A stretch of DNA of 64,000 nucleotides from an uncultured Eubacteriales bacterium. GTDB lineage: Bacteria > Bacillota > Clostridia > Oscillospirales > Acutalibacteraceae. The position numbers and the translations under genes were made by a program. Position 1 is the first letter of the stretch. Every line of letters starts with the position of its first letter. The stretch covers positions 1 to 64,000 of the forward strand of contig OMUY01000096.1 of assembly GCA_900314355.1 (NCBI GenBank), in the 5' to 3' direction. The notes below the pieces were generated by a model that was given only the letters and a program-made list of their open reading frames with translations, ran no database searches and was not told the DNA's origin. Below, piece after piece: positions 37,196 through 46,139 of this stretch.

Positions 37196-37777
37196 ATGTC
37201 GGGTAAAAGTGTTGCGGAGATTGTAGGAGGAGCAGTCTTTCTGGTCATAGGAGCCGCGGCGATTTTCCACCCCGCGTCTGCGTTCAGAACTATTCTCATA
37301 ATTGCCGGAATATTGATTATTGTTTACGGCGTATTTCAAATCGCCGGCTGGTCTAAAAGAAAAAATATTGATTTTTTGTCTCCTGCCGATCTTGTTTCAG
37401 GCGTGATAAGTCTCGTGATAGGAATACTTTTCGTATTTTCTCTGAAATTCAGAAACGCCGTTTCGGATATCTATGCCGTCATTATGGGAATATCAGTTGC
37501 AGTCGGCGGAATCGCGCTTTTTATATCGGGCGTTTCCGATTTGAAGCAGATAAGCGGAGCCGGCAAAGCGGAATTTGTAAAATTCAGAAAGAACAGCGTT
37601 ATTAAAGTTATTCTGGGAATTGTTTTTGCCGCGATAGGAATATTAATTATCGCAAAACCCGAATCGCTGATTAAAATTATAGGATATTTCATCGGAATAC
37701 TTATTTTGTCAGGCGGGATAGCACTTATAGCCGACGGCGTGTCAAAGAGAAACGAAGACAAAGACGTTGTCGAATAA
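37196..37777 (+). CDS. DUF308/HdeD-like membrane protein
   Basis: A 193-residue integral membrane protein with about six hydrophobic segments, beginning VAEIVGGAVFLVIGAAAIFHP. The paired helices each containing a short glycine-rich turn (IVGGAVFLVIGAAAIF, LVSGVISLVIGILFVF, VILGIVFAAIGILII) are the internal repeats of the DUF308 family, to which E. coli HdeD belongs. Function is unknown; HdeD is linked to acid resistance, but that should not be assumed here. AAAGG lies before the ATG. It follows engB by 34 bp and ends at a strong terminator. Confidence 0.85.
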   Translation: MSGKSVAEIVGGAVFLVIGAAAIFHPASAFRTILIIAGILIIVYGVFQIAGWSKRKNIDFLSPADLVSGVISLVIGILFVFSLKFRNAVSDIYAVIMGISVAVGGIALFISGVSDLKQISGAGKAEFVKFRKNSVIKVILGIVFAAIGILIIAKPESLIKIIGYFIGILILSGGIALIADGVSKRNEDKDVVE

Positions 37778-37797
37778 AAATATCGGTTGGCCGTAAA

Positions 37798-37829
37798 AGC
37801 CCGGAATCAATTATTCCGGGCTGTTTTTT
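37798..37829 (+). terminator. Terminator of the lon-engB-DUF308 unit
   Basis: AGCCCGGAAT (37798-37807) pairs perfectly with ATTCCGGGCT (37813-37822), then GTTTTTTT. Confidence 0.9.
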
Positions 37830-37940
37830 TGATTTTTTGCCTGTTGATTTTACTTTAGCTTTATGTTAATATTAATTCAAATTTACCCTTTTATATCGAC
37901 GCTACAATGGGGCATAGAATATTTACAGGGGGAGACAAAA

Positions 37941-39239
37941 ATGTTTGTATCTGACAGCCTTAATGTGAATAAAGAAGGTCATCTTACAATAGGCGGCGCT
38001 GACACTCTGGATCTTGCGAAAAATTTCGGAACTCCGCTTATTGTCTACAGCGAAGACGGAATAAGGAAAAATTTTAAATTTTTCAATTCGTCTATTCAGG
38101 AATATTACGGCGGAAACGGAAGAGTTTTATATGCGTCAAAGGCGTTCTGCTGCAAGGAAATGTGCAGAATAGCCGAGTCTGAAAACGCAGGTCTTGACGT
38201 TGTGTCGGGCGGAGAAATATACACTGCTCTTTCAGTCGGATTTCCAGAGGACAGATTATATTTTCACGGAAACAACAAAACATACAATGAGCTTGAATAC
38301 GCTGTCAAATCAGGCGTAGGAAGAATTATCGCCGATAATATCGAGGAAATAAAAACTCTTGAGTCGCTCGCCGAAAAGTACGGCAAAAAAATTGACGTGT
38401 ATCTAAGAGTAAAGCCCGGAATAGACGCGCATACTCATAAATTTATCAGGACAGGTCAGATTGATTCCAAATTCGGATTCGCTCTCGAAACGGGAGAGGC
38501 GATGGACGCCGTCAGGGAGTGCACCAAATCGAAAAAGCTGAATCTGTGCGGAATGCACTGTCATATCGGCTCGCAGATATTTGACCCGTCGCCGTTCGTT
38601 CTCGCTGCCGAGGTAATGATGAAATTTCTGTCCGACATACAGAGGGAAACAGGCATAACAATAACGGAGCTCGATTTGGGCGGCGGATTCGGAATTAAAT
38701 ACACGGAAAACGACAAGCCGGTTGGACTTGACGGATATATGCGCCCGGTTTCCGAACAAATAAAGAAATCTGCGGAAAAATATTCTCTTCCGGTGCCGTA
38801 TATACTTCTTGAGCCGGGCAGATCCATTGCCGCTGCGGAGGCCGTCACGCTTTATACTGTAGGCGCTGTCAAAAAAATACCTAATATCAGAAATTACGTA
38901 TCGATTGACGGCGGCATGACCGACAACCCGAGATATATACTTTATCAGGCGGAGTACACTGTTTTGAACGCAGGCAAAGCCGACGCGCTTCCGGATACAA
39001 CGGTTACAGTAGCCGGAAAATGCTGCGAAACAGGCGACCTGATTCAGGAGAATGCGAAAATTAAAGAGGTCAAAGCGGGCGACATACTGGCCGTTCTTAC
39101 GACAGGAGCTTACTGCTATTCAATGGCGTCAAACTACAACAGAGTTGAAAGACCCGAAGTTGTTTTTGTCACAGACGGCATTCCCAGAACCGTTATCAGA
39201 AGGGAAACTTATGAACAGATGGCGCAGAACGACATCTGA
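37941..39239 (+). CDS. lysA: Diaminopimelate decarboxylase
   Basis: A 432-residue PLP enzyme that converts meso-diaminopimelate to lysine, the last step of lysine synthesis. Motifs: VLYASKAFCCKEMC with the Schiff-base Lys, LDVVSGGEIYTAL, MHCHIGSQIFDP, LDLGGGFGIKY for phosphate binding, LEPGRSIAA, and CCETGD with the catalytic Cys. The ATG at 37941 is preferred to an earlier in-frame codon because GGGGGAG lies directly before it. No lysine riboswitch can be seen in the 118 bp upstream. Confidence 0.95.
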   Translation: MFVSDSLNVNKEGHLTIGGADTLDLAKNFGTPLIVYSEDGIRKNFKFFNSSIQEYYGGNGRVLYASKAFCCKEMCRIAESENAGLDVVSGGEIYTALSVGFPEDRLYFHGNNKTYNELEYAVKSGVGRIIADNIEEIKTLESLAEKYGKKIDVYLRVKPGIDAHTHKFIRTGQIDSKFGFALETGEAMDAVRECTKSKKLNLCGMHCHIGSQIFDPSPFVLAAEVMMKFLSDIQRETGITITELDLGGGFGIKYTENDKPVGLDGYMRPVSEQIKKSAEKYSLPVPYILLEPGRSIAAAEAVTLYTVGAVKKIPNIRNYVSIDGGMTDNPRYILYQAEYTVLNAGKADALPDTTVTVAGKCCETGDLIQENAKIKEVKAGDILAVLTTGAYCYSMASNYNRVERPEVVFVTDGIPRTVIRRETYEQMAQNDI

Positions 39240-39253
39240 CCGTAAAAAAAATT

Positions 39254-39280
39254 TCCGCCGGTTTCCCGCCGGCGGTTTTT
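39254..39280 (+). terminator. lysA terminator
   Basis: CCGCCGG (39255-39261) pairs with CCGGCGG (39269-39275), followed by TTTTT. Confidence 0.85.
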
Positions 39281-39285
39281 AATAG

Positions 39286-39314
39286 ACAGAGCCGAGTCAT
39301 TGACCCGGCTCTGT
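39286..39314. repeat. Inverted repeat between convergent lysA and P-type ATPase genes
   Basis: ACAGAGCCG (39286-39294) and CGGCTCTGT (39306-39314) are perfect complements. The hairpin has no clear T-run; it may help end the minus-strand transcript. Confidence 0.6.
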
Positions 39315-39440
39315 TAAATAGAAGGCGTCATTGACAAACCATGATGTAAAACCTGTCAACGATATGTATGTGTATCGATATGTTTTTCTTCTTTTGTCAA
39401 TATATTTTTCAAAAATTATTTGGGAAAATGCGGATCCGGA

Positions 39441-41342
39441 TTACAGATTCTTTACTTTAAGACATCTCATGGCGTTAAGCACTGCCAATATCATTACTCC
39501 CGTATCGGCAAATATCGCAAGCCACATGTTGCCTATGCCGAATGCCGACAGAACGAGACAGATAAGCTTTATTCCAATGGCAAAATAAATATTCTCGTAT
39601 ACTATTTTCAGACATTTTTTTGAAATAGCTATGGCCTTTGGTATTTTCACCGGGTCGTCATCCATCAAAACAACGTCGGCGGCTTCTATTGCTGCGTCTG
39701 AGCCCATCGCTCCCATCGCTATTCCTATATCCGCCCTTGACAGAACAGGCGCGTCGTTTATTCCGTCCCCGGCGAACGCGAATATTTCCCTGCCGCCTTT
39801 ATTTTTCATAAGCTCTTCCACTTTTTCCACCTTGTCGGCAGGAAGCAGTTCGGAATAAACAGCGTCAACGCCTGTTTTTTCTGCGACGTAATCGGCTGTT
39901 TTCTTTCTGTCGCCTGTAAGCATGACAGTCTTTTTTACGCCGATTTTTTTAAGCTTTTCAACGGCGAGAGGCGCATTTTCCTTAATCTCGTCGGAAATTA
40001 TTATATAGCCGGAGTATTTTCCGTCTACGGCGACGTGAACGACGGTTCCGTAATCGTCCGCGTGCTCGCATTTAATCCCAAGTCCGTTCATCAATTTTTC
40101 GTTTCCGACATCAACTTTTACGTTGTCTACCTTCGCAGATACGCCGTGACCGCCTATTTCAACTACGTCGGCAACTTGAGGTTTGAATGAGCCGCCGTAT
40201 TTTTTTATGTAATCGTCTCTGACAGCCTTAGCTATTGGATGCGTGGAAAAACTTTCCGCGGCGGCGGCGTACATTTCAAGCTTCTCTTCCCCGATAGAAG
40301 ACTTGATTTTGTTTACTTTAAAAACTCCCTTTGTCATAGTGCCGGTCTTGTCAAAAGCCACGTATTTTGTGTTTGAAAGCTGTTCGAGATAATTTGCGCC
40401 CTTGACAAGTATTCCCTGCCTGCTCGCGCCTCCGATTCCCGCAAAAAAGCTTAGCGGTATTGAAATTACAAGAGCGCAAGGGCATGAAATTACAAGGAAT
40501 GTAAGCGCTCTGTACACCCAGTCGCCCCAGTTCGCCGCGTTACCGGCGATTAAATTGATTACAGGAGGAAGAATACCGAGAACGAGAGCCGAAAGACATA
40601 CCGCAGGAGTGTAGACTCTTGAGAATTTTGTTATGAATTTTTCGCTCTTCGCTTTTTTTGAACTTGAATTTTCTACAAGGTCAAGAATTTTTGACGCCGT
40701 TGATTCGCCGAACGCCTTTGTAGTCCTGATTTTGAGAAGTCCCGTCTCGTTGATGCAGCCGGAAATTACCTCGTCTCCCGTTTTTACGCTTCTCGGAACC
40801 GATTCGCCTGTGAGCGCCGACGTGTCAAGAGAAGACGAGCCGCTTTCAACAACTCCGTCTATCGGAATTTTCTCTCCCGGTTTTACGGCTATTATACTGC
40901 CTATTCCGACTTTTGACGGATCGGTTTTTATCAGTCTTCCGTCCGTTTCCACATTGGCGTAGTCTGGACGGATATCCATGAGTTCGGAAATATTTTTCCT
41001 CGATTTGCCGACGGCGTAGCTTTCAAAAAATTCCCCTATCTGATCAAATACGAGTACGGCGACAGCTTCCGTGAAACTCTCGTTTTTATAGACGGCGAGA
41101 GCGAAAGCGCCTATTGTGGCGACGCACATCAGAAAATTTTCATCAAAAACCTGACCGTGAAAAATTCCTCTGACAGCTTTCCATAAAATATCATAACCTA
41201 TTGTCATGTACGGAACGAGGTACAGCAAAAATCTTATATACCTGTTCGGTATAATTTCCGCCGTAGCCGTGAACCGTAGAATTATCAGCATGATAATTGA
41301 GGCTGCTATTCTTGCGAGCAGAACTTTCTGCTTTTTTTTCAT
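39441..41342 (-). CDS. Heavy-metal-translocating P1B-type ATPase
   Basis: A 633-residue membrane pump. It has the actuator loop LDTSALTGESVP, the membrane metal motif SCPCALVIS, the phosphorylation site FDKTGTMTKG, the STHPIAKAV motif of P1B ATPases and the hinge GDGINDAPVLS. The N-terminus goes straight into membrane helices; the metal-binding HMA domain is instead a separate small gene 30 bp upstream. The CPC motif with this overall sequence fits the Zn/Cd/Co group (ZntA/CadA-like) more than copper pumps, but the metal cannot be fixed. An ArsR-type palindrome overlaps the promoter of the pair. Confidence 0.93.
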   Translation of the reverse strand: MKKKQKVLLARIAASIIMLIILRFTATAEIIPNRYIRFLLYLVPYMTIGYDILWKAVRGIFHGQVFDENFLMCVATIGAFALAVYKNESFTEAVAVLVFDQIGEFFESYAVGKSRKNISELMDIRPDYANVETDGRLIKTDPSKVGIGSIIAVKPGEKIPIDGVVESGSSSLDTSALTGESVPRSVKTGDEVISGCINETGLLKIRTTKAFGESTASKILDLVENSSSKKAKSEKFITKFSRVYTPAVCLSALVLGILPPVINLIAGNAANWGDWVYRALTFLVISCPCALVISIPLSFFAGIGGASRQGILVKGANYLEQLSNTKYVAFDKTGTMTKGVFKVNKIKSSIGEEKLEMYAAAAESFSTHPIAKAVRDDYIKKYGGSFKPQVADVVEIGGHGVSAKVDNVKVDVGNEKLMNGLGIKCEHADDYGTVVHVAVDGKYSGYIIISDEIKENAPLAVEKLKKIGVKKTVMLTGDRKKTADYVAEKTGVDAVYSELLPADKVEKVEELMKNKGGREIFAFAGDGINDAPVLSRADIGIAMGAMGSDAAIEAADVVLMDDDPVKIPKAIAISKKCLKIVYENIYFAIGIKLICLVLSAFGIGNMWLAIFADTGVMILAVLNAMRCLKVKNL

Positions 41343-41372
41343 GATTCACACCGCCGTTAGAAAAAATTTATA

Positions 41373-41588
41373 TTATTCAACAGAAAAATCAGAGTCAATC
41401 TTTCTGCCGGTTTTTTTGATTTTTTTGATAATATCCTTTTCGCTTACCGAATCGTCAAAATCAACAGTCATTTTAAGGGTCATAAAGTTTACAGTTGCGC
41501 TGTTGACCTCGTCCATTTTATTTACAGCTTCTTCAACTTTCTGAGCGCAGTTGGCGCAGTCGATGTCTATGTCGTAAGTTTTTGTCAT
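41373..41588 (-). CDS. Heavy-metal-associated (HMA) domain protein, CopZ-like
   Basis: A 71-residue protein forming a single ferredoxin-like metal-binding domain. The family pattern is DIDCANCAQKVEEAVNKMD, with the two metal-binding Cys of CANC (GMxCxxC in CopZ). The end is acidic, DSDFSVE. It likely hands metal to, or senses it for, the P-type ATPase encoded directly downstream; elsewhere such a domain is usually fused to the pump's N-terminus. A good AGGA-type site precedes the ATG. Confidence 0.9.
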   Translation of the reverse strand: MTKTYDIDIDCANCAQKVEEAVNKMDEVNSATVNFMTLKMTVDFDDSVSEKDIIKKIKKTGRKIDSDFSVE

Positions 41589-41616
41589 TGTCTTTTCCTC
41601 CGCGAAATTTTTATCA

Positions 41617-41676
41617 AACAGTTGAGCAACTGTTCAACTGTTAATTTTATTATATCATCCGGTATATAAAAGTCAA
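41617..41676 (-). promoter_or_regulatory. Promoter and palindromic operator of the metal ATPase operon
   Basis: On the minus strand TTGACT (plus 41671-41676), 16 bp, TATAAT (41649-41654). Directly after the -10 is the inverted repeat AACAGTTGA (41617-41625)/TCAACTGTT (41634-41642), covering the start site. The TTGA..TCAA form and position fit an ArsR/SmtB-type metal sensor, which is not in the window. Confidence 0.7.
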
Positions 41677-41709
41677 TAGATAATTTAAATAATTTGCCGT
41701 AATAACGAA

Positions 41710-41741
41710 AAAAAGACCGGTTTTTTACTCCGGTCTTTTTA
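41710..41741. terminator. Bidirectional terminator
   Basis: AAAAGACCGG (41711-41720) pairs with CCGGTCTTTT (41730-41739), with A-run and T-run outside. It ends the ydjC-type gene on the minus strand and insulates the ATPase promoter. Confidence 0.85.
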
Positions 41742-41793
41742 TAATTTTTATAAAAGAAAGAAGGCGGTGATTTCTGTTCAAAGAATAATTTTT

Positions 41794-42687
41794 TCAGTAA
41801 TTTCTCATTTTTTTGAGATCTCTGTAATTTATAAGCTTTATTCCGAGGGAGTCGATGTGCTGTTTTGTCTGAGGGTCGGAGAAAAGCCTGTATTCCCATA
41901 CTCTGCGGTTCCATTTGCCGGTTATCGCCTTTATCTCGTCCGATTCCACAGACGGGTGTATGTAAGTTTCAGTTATTCCGTTGTCAAACGTTCTGTAAAG
42001 CTCGTAAATATATTCCTTGTAGTTTTCGTAGCTTTTGTCCTGATCGCCCGCCCAGTCGCCGGGCATTAAGTAGTCGAGAAGCGCGACTTTCTTTTCGGCT
42101 GCATAGGAGTCGATTTCTCCGAGGAGCGACTCAACCATATCTTTCGGCACGTTTATGTCAAGCATCTTGTTGTTGAGCTGAGCGTCGTTTATTTTCGTCA
42201 TCATTCTGAACGGAAAACCGTATTCGGCGCATACGTCTATTACGGTAGTAAGAAGCTCAAATCTTCCCGTGTATATTCCGTACAGCGAACCCATGTGATT
42301 GTCGCAGTGCGACGGCGTGAATCCCCATGATTTGAGTCTTTCTATCTGCGCTTTAATCTCCGCTTTGGTTTCGCCGAGATCCGCGTGCTTCTCGAAATCG
42401 TCCGACTCATGCCACATAAAACCTTCTTCGTCTCTGAGGCTCGACGTGTTTTCCGTGTTTACGGGCGACCAGCGGTAAAGGCTCCACTCCGACGTCGTAG
42501 TCAGATGCGCGCCTATTGCGAATTCAGGATTTTCCTTCGCGAATTTCACAGCTTCGGGCGCCCATTGACATGGAGTCATTATAGTTGACGACGTAATGCA
42601 ACCTTTTTTTAATAAATCTTCTATCGCGACGTTCATGCTGTGGCACATTCCGAAATCATCGGCGTTTATTATCAAATATTTGTCCAT
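41794..42687 (-). CDS. ChbG/YdjC-type carbohydrate deacetylase
   Basis: A 297-residue enzyme of the YdjC/HpnK/ChbG family, TIM-barrel-like deacetylases that remove acetyl groups from N-acetylated oligosaccharides such as chitobiose. The metal-binding residues are visible: NADDFGMCHSMN at the N-terminus (Asp-Asp), IGAHLTTTSEW (His) and THCDNHMGSLYG-like SHCDNHMGSLYG (His). C-terminal HPSVE is the family's last His motif. No signal peptide, so it acts in the cytoplasm. It is a single gene; GGGAGG lies before the ATG. Confidence 0.9.
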   Translation of the reverse strand: MDKYLIINADDFGMCHSMNVAIEDLLKKGCITSSTIMTPCQWAPEAVKFAKENPEFAIGAHLTTTSEWSLYRWSPVNTENTSSLRDEEGFMWHESDDFEKHADLGETKAEIKAQIERLKSWGFTPSHCDNHMGSLYGIYTGRFELLTTVIDVCAEYGFPFRMMTKINDAQLNNKMLDINVPKDMVESLLGEIDSYAAEKKVALLDYLMPGDWAGDQDKSYENYKEYIYELYRTFDNGITETYIHPSVESDEIKAITGKWNRRVWEYRLFSDPQTKQHIDSLGIKLINYRDLKKMRNY

Positions 42688-43117
42688 AAATTCCTCCCGG
42701 GAGCAAAAAAAAGATTGATATTAATTAAAATTCTGAAGCTCTACAAACTGTTCGACAAATATACAATATAATTGTTAATATATTATAAACAAATTTTTGT
42801 AAATTGAAAAATTTTTACATATTAAAAATAAATATACTTTTATAATTATAATATATATTTTTTTCATCATTTGCAATAAAATGTAATATTGAAATTATTC
42901 ATATTAAAATATTTCCGGACCGTAAAAATAAAGCATTAATTAAATTTAATAAATATATTCTTAAAAACAACAAGATATTTTTTTATTGAAAATTATTACA
43001 GTAATTTTTTATACAATACTTGATTTATTTTTTTTTTGATATAATAAAGTACAAAGAGAAAGATATGATAAAAAAAGATAAATTATAAATTAACAGTAAA
43101 AAAAGAAAGGATTATTT
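42688..43117. other. Very AT-rich intergenic region
   Basis: 430 bp between divergent genes. An extended -10 (TGATATAAT, 43037-43045) is the likely promoter of the dockerin gene at 43118. Nothing else is recognisable. Confidence 0.5.
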
Positions 43118-44032
43118 GTGATGAAAATATTTTCAAAAAAATTTACAAAGATTTTAACTTTGGTATTAAGCGCGGTCTTAGTTTCGTCATGCCTTGGGAT
43201 AATAACATTTGCCGACAAAGAACCTTCGGGCGATTCCAAAAAAGTTTATGACGGCGGCTTCCTTGATCCGGAACATCTCGTCAGAGTAGATGAAAACGGA
43301 GAATATGTCACAGTATATTCGCCGGAAGAGGTTGAGTCTATTCACAAAGTTATAGAGGAAGAAAGCTTAACAGGCTATAAATATTTAGAAGCCGGATCCG
43401 ACGATTTTTCTTATGAGCCGATTGACAGTTATAAAAAGGAACAATATTCGGTTTATATGGAATTAGAAACATGGAAGGAAAATTACGACAGGGCGGTCGC
43501 GGATGCCCATATGGGAGATATAGACGGCGATAACGCCATTTCCGCAATGGACGCGAGAAAAGTATTAAGAGCTTCGGCTAAACTTGAAACTTTAAATAGT
43601 GAGCAGACAAAAAGAGCCGACGTATTGGGATATGGAAAGGTTAACGCTTCTGATGCCAGAAAAACTTTAAGAGTAAGCGCGAAGCTTGACCTTATTCCCT
43701 ATGTAGTTAAAATCAAAATGGGAGAGAAATTTGTCTTCGGCCCTCTTTTAAGCGCGGGCGGATATTTATATACCGTGAAAGTCAGCGATGAGAATAATCT
43801 GAAATTCGTCGAAAACTCGGAAGAAGAGCTCAGCCTTATTTCAGAAGTCCAAAAAAACATCCCGAGGGACAGAATTCTTATAGGACCTTGGGGACCATAT
43901 AAATTTGTTTTTACTCCTGTAAAAGAAGGCAGATACGAAATCGAGATAATAAATTACAGATGTTTCGAAAAAATACCGGATGAAATAATGAATACAAGTA
44001 ATTCATACTCGGTTATTTTAATAGTCGAATGA
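43118..44032 (+). CDS. Secreted dockerin protein with a chagasin-like C-terminal domain
   Basis: A 304-residue exported protein. Signal peptide about 1-32 (ending TFA). Then about 95 residues with no recognised domain. A type I dockerin at about 131-191: the first calcium loop is complete (GDIDGDNAISAMDARKVLR), the second is degenerate (VLGYGKVNASDARKTLR). The final ~110 residues look like a chagasin (I42) cysteine-protease inhibitor: LSAGGYLYTV matches the NPTTGY loop region, IGPWGPYKFVFTP the central G-x-G loop, and GRYEIEIINYRCFEK the R-P-W strand. Key loop residues differ, so the assignment is inference. The start is GTG 43118 or ATG 43121, after AGAAAGG. Confidence 0.75.
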   Translation: MMKIFSKKFTKILTLVLSAVLVSSCLGIITFADKEPSGDSKKVYDGGFLDPEHLVRVDENGEYVTVYSPEEVESIHKVIEEESLTGYKYLEAGSDDFSYEPIDSYKKEQYSVYMELETWKENYDRAVADAHMGDIDGDNAISAMDARKVLRASAKLETLNSEQTKRADVLGYGKVNASDARKTLRVSAKLDLIPYVVKIKMGEKFVFGPLLSAGGYLYTVKVSDENNLKFVENSEEELSLISEVQKNIPRDRILIGPWGPYKFVFTPVKEGRYEIEIINYRCFEKIPDEIMNTSNSYSVILIVE

Positions 44033-44099
44033 CATAGACGAAAAAATGTGGAAAACGAAAAAAAACATTAATTTCCGTGTATTAAATAATGTCGATTTC

Positions 44100-44132
44100 A
44101 AAAAAACGTTCCGTTTTTCGGAACGTTTTTTT
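44100..44132. terminator. Bidirectional terminator
   Basis: ACGTTCCG (44106-44113) pairs with CGGAACGT (44119-44126), with A- and T-runs on the sides; shared by the dockerin gene and the opposing hflX. Confidence 0.9.
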
Positions 44133-44147
44133 AACCTTCTTATGAAG

Positions 44148-45407
44148 TCATTCGTCGGGCAGAATATAATCCTTTATGTAATCGAGGAAAGACGCGGGAA
44201 GTATCGCCCTTAATTTCAAACCATCCTCGGTATATTCCTCTTTTAATATCGCGCCCTCTTTTCTGCATCTTGACGCCAGATTTCCCTCACTGTACGGAAA
44301 AAGGACTGTTACCTCGCGCCTGTTCTGCTCAAGGCAGGAGCAGATTGTTTTCAAAAGCACGTCGATATTTTTTCCGGTCTTTGCCGATATTCTGACCGTT
44401 TTGCCCTCGTAGCCGAAAAATCTGAGCCCGGGGGCGAGATCTGTCTTGTTGAATACTGTTATCATCGGCGTTTTTTCCGCTCCGAGATCCGCGATTAGCT
44501 TTTTTGTCACATCTATCTGTTCGTTTACACGTCTGTCCGACGCATCGCAGATATTTAATATAAGGTCGGCGTAAGTTACCTCTTCCAAAGTTGAGCGGAA
44601 GGCGTTGACAAGCTCCGTCGGCAGTTTTGAGATAAATCCTACCGTGTCGATTAATATCACGCTTCTTCCGTCCGGCAGTTTAAGACTTCTCGCCGTCGGG
44701 TCGAGAGTCGCGAAAAGCTTGTCCTCCGATAAAACGCCGGCTTTTGTAAGTGTGTTAAGAAGTGTCGATTTTCCCGCGTTTGTGTAGCCGACAATCGCCA
44801 CCACCGTCGCTCCGTTTTTCCTTCGCCTGTCGTGAACTAATTTTCTCTGTTTTTTGATATTTTCGGTTTTTTGCTCGATAGATTTTATTGAAGATCTGAT
44901 TTTTCTCTTGTCGGTTTCAAGCTGAGTTTCGCCGGGTCCTCTCGTACCTATTCCTCCGCCGAGCCTCGACATCTCTTTTCCTTTTCCGGAAAGCCTCGGC
45001 AGCTCGTATTTGAGCTGGGCTAATTCAACCTGAAGTTTGCCCTCGTTCGTCCTCGCGTTTTTCGCGAATATGTCGAGAATCAGCTGGGTGCGGTCGATAG
45101 TCCTCACATCTGTTATATTTTCTATATTTCTCTGCTGAGACGGCGTGAGTTCATCGTCGCAGATGATAAGATCTATCGAGTAGTCTTTGCAGAATCGTGC
45201 TACTTCAAAAATCTTTCCCGCGCCGAAATATAAAGCGTCGTCTGGCTTTTCCCTTTTCTGAATTACTTTCGTCACGGTCTTGCCTCCGGCAGTGTCGGTA
45301 AGACGTGAAAGCTCGTCGATAGAGTAATCCACGTCGCCTGTTCCCGTATCAATCGCCATAAGGAGGCATCTTTCCTTTTCATCGTTTCCGATTGAAAATT
45401 TTTCCAT
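44148..45407 (-). CDS. hflX: GTPase HflX
   Basis: A 419-residue ribosome-splitting GTPase active under heat or antibiotic stress. It has the HflX N-terminal domain (ALYFGAGKIFEVARF, ICDDELTPSQQRNIE, RTIDRTQLILDIFA), the Gly-rich linker SRLGGGIGTRGPGETQLETD and the G domain with G1 GYTNAGKSTL, G3 DTVGFISKLP and G4 NKTD. The C-terminal tail is usual for the family. GGGTGA lies before the ATG. It is divergent from the DtxR-type regulator. Confidence 0.95.
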   Translation of the reverse strand: MEKFSIGNDEKERCLLMAIDTGTGDVDYSIDELSRLTDTAGGKTVTKVIQKREKPDDALYFGAGKIFEVARFCKDYSIDLIICDDELTPSQQRNIENITDVRTIDRTQLILDIFAKNARTNEGKLQVELAQLKYELPRLSGKGKEMSRLGGGIGTRGPGETQLETDKRKIRSSIKSIEQKTENIKKQRKLVHDRRRKNGATVVAIVGYTNAGKSTLLNTLTKAGVLSEDKLFATLDPTARSLKLPDGRSVILIDTVGFISKLPTELVNAFRSTLEEVTYADLILNICDASDRRVNEQIDVTKKLIADLGAEKTPMITVFNKTDLAPGLRFFGYEGKTVRISAKTGKNIDVLLKTICSCLEQNRREVTVLFPYSEGNLASRCRKEGAILKEEYTEDGLKLRAILPASFLDYIKDYILPDE

Positions 45408-45545
45408 TTTCTCACCCGAAAATATTCTATCATAAGTTTAAGTTTTTTTCAACAAAGATAAATTAATATTAAAAAAATATATATTACTTTATGTTAATAT
45501 AAATTATCAGGTGTGTAAAAAAAATTATGAAAGGCGGAATAAAAT

Positions 45546-45932
45546 ATGCGCGAGTCGGGTGAGATGTATCTTGAGACGATACTTATTTTGTCCGAGCAGA
45601 AAGAAGGTGTTCATTCCATTGACGTCGCCGAATACATGAATTTCTCGAAGCCGTCCGTTTCGAGAGCTATGAGTCTGCTTAAAGAGGGCGGATATATCAC
45701 TATTGACGGAGAAAATCATATCCATCTGACGGACGCGGGCCGCGAGATAGCCGAAAAAATTTATGACAGACACCGCACGCTTACAAAGTTTTTTGTAAAT
45801 CTCGGCGTAGACGAGGAGACCGCCGCCGACGATGCGTGTAAAATCGAGCACGTTATATCGGATAAATCGTTTTCTGCCATTAAAAATCATTGTATAAATA
45901 AAATTCCCTTAAAAAAGAAAAAGAATAATTAA
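45546..45932 (+). CDS. DtxR/MntR-family metal-dependent regulator
   Basis: A 128-residue transcription factor. The N-terminal winged helix reads SGEMYLETILILSEQKEGVHSIDVAEYMNFSKPSVSRAMSLL, and the dimerisation helices contain HRTLTKFFVNLGVDEETAADDACKIEHVIS, where the Glu, Cys and His are candidate metal ligands. The protein lacks the C-terminal SH3-like domain, like MntR. It probably represses metal uptake genes when Mn or Fe is bound. It lies 207 bp before the first small-peptide gene on the same strand, but that gene has its own promoter. Confidence 0.88.
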   Translation: MRESGEMYLETILILSEQKEGVHSIDVAEYMNFSKPSVSRAMSLLKEGGYITIDGENHIHLTDAGREIAEKIYDRHRTLTKFFVNLGVDEETAADDACKIEHVISDKSFSAIKNHCINKIPLKKKKNN

Positions 45933-46012
45933 GCTTTTATGGGAAAATAATAAACAATTTTTTTTATATTTGTTGCGCAATATCTGATATTATTTTGTAA
46001 TGCTTGTAAAAT

Positions 46013-46095
46013 GTTGCAAAAATGTTGAGTTTGTTGAAATAATCGTTTAATTTATTGACTAAGCACTTGATTTGAAAAAATCAATGTGCTATTAT
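46013..46095 (+). promoter_or_regulatory. Promoter A of the small-peptide cassette with paired GTTG box
   Basis: TTGATT (46067-46072), 17 bp, TATTAT (46090-46095). Upstream, GTTG at 46013 and again at 46024 (11-bp period); the second is 43 bp before the -35. An inverted repeat (AGCAC-TTGATTT ... AAATCAA-T-GTGCT, 46062-46090) covers the -35. Confidence 0.7.
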
Positions 46096-46139
46096 TTTAA
46101 CAGGTTGAAAGACCGATACTAAAAAAAGAGGTGTAAATA

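Noticed and set aside
37823..37940. Lysine riboswitch before lysA
   Set aside because: The 118-bp region lacks the conserved L-box blocks and is too short.
41585..41914. 109-codon minus-strand open frame across a terminator
   Set aside because: It runs through the HMA promoter, operator and a bidirectional terminator and overlaps the deacetylase gene end.
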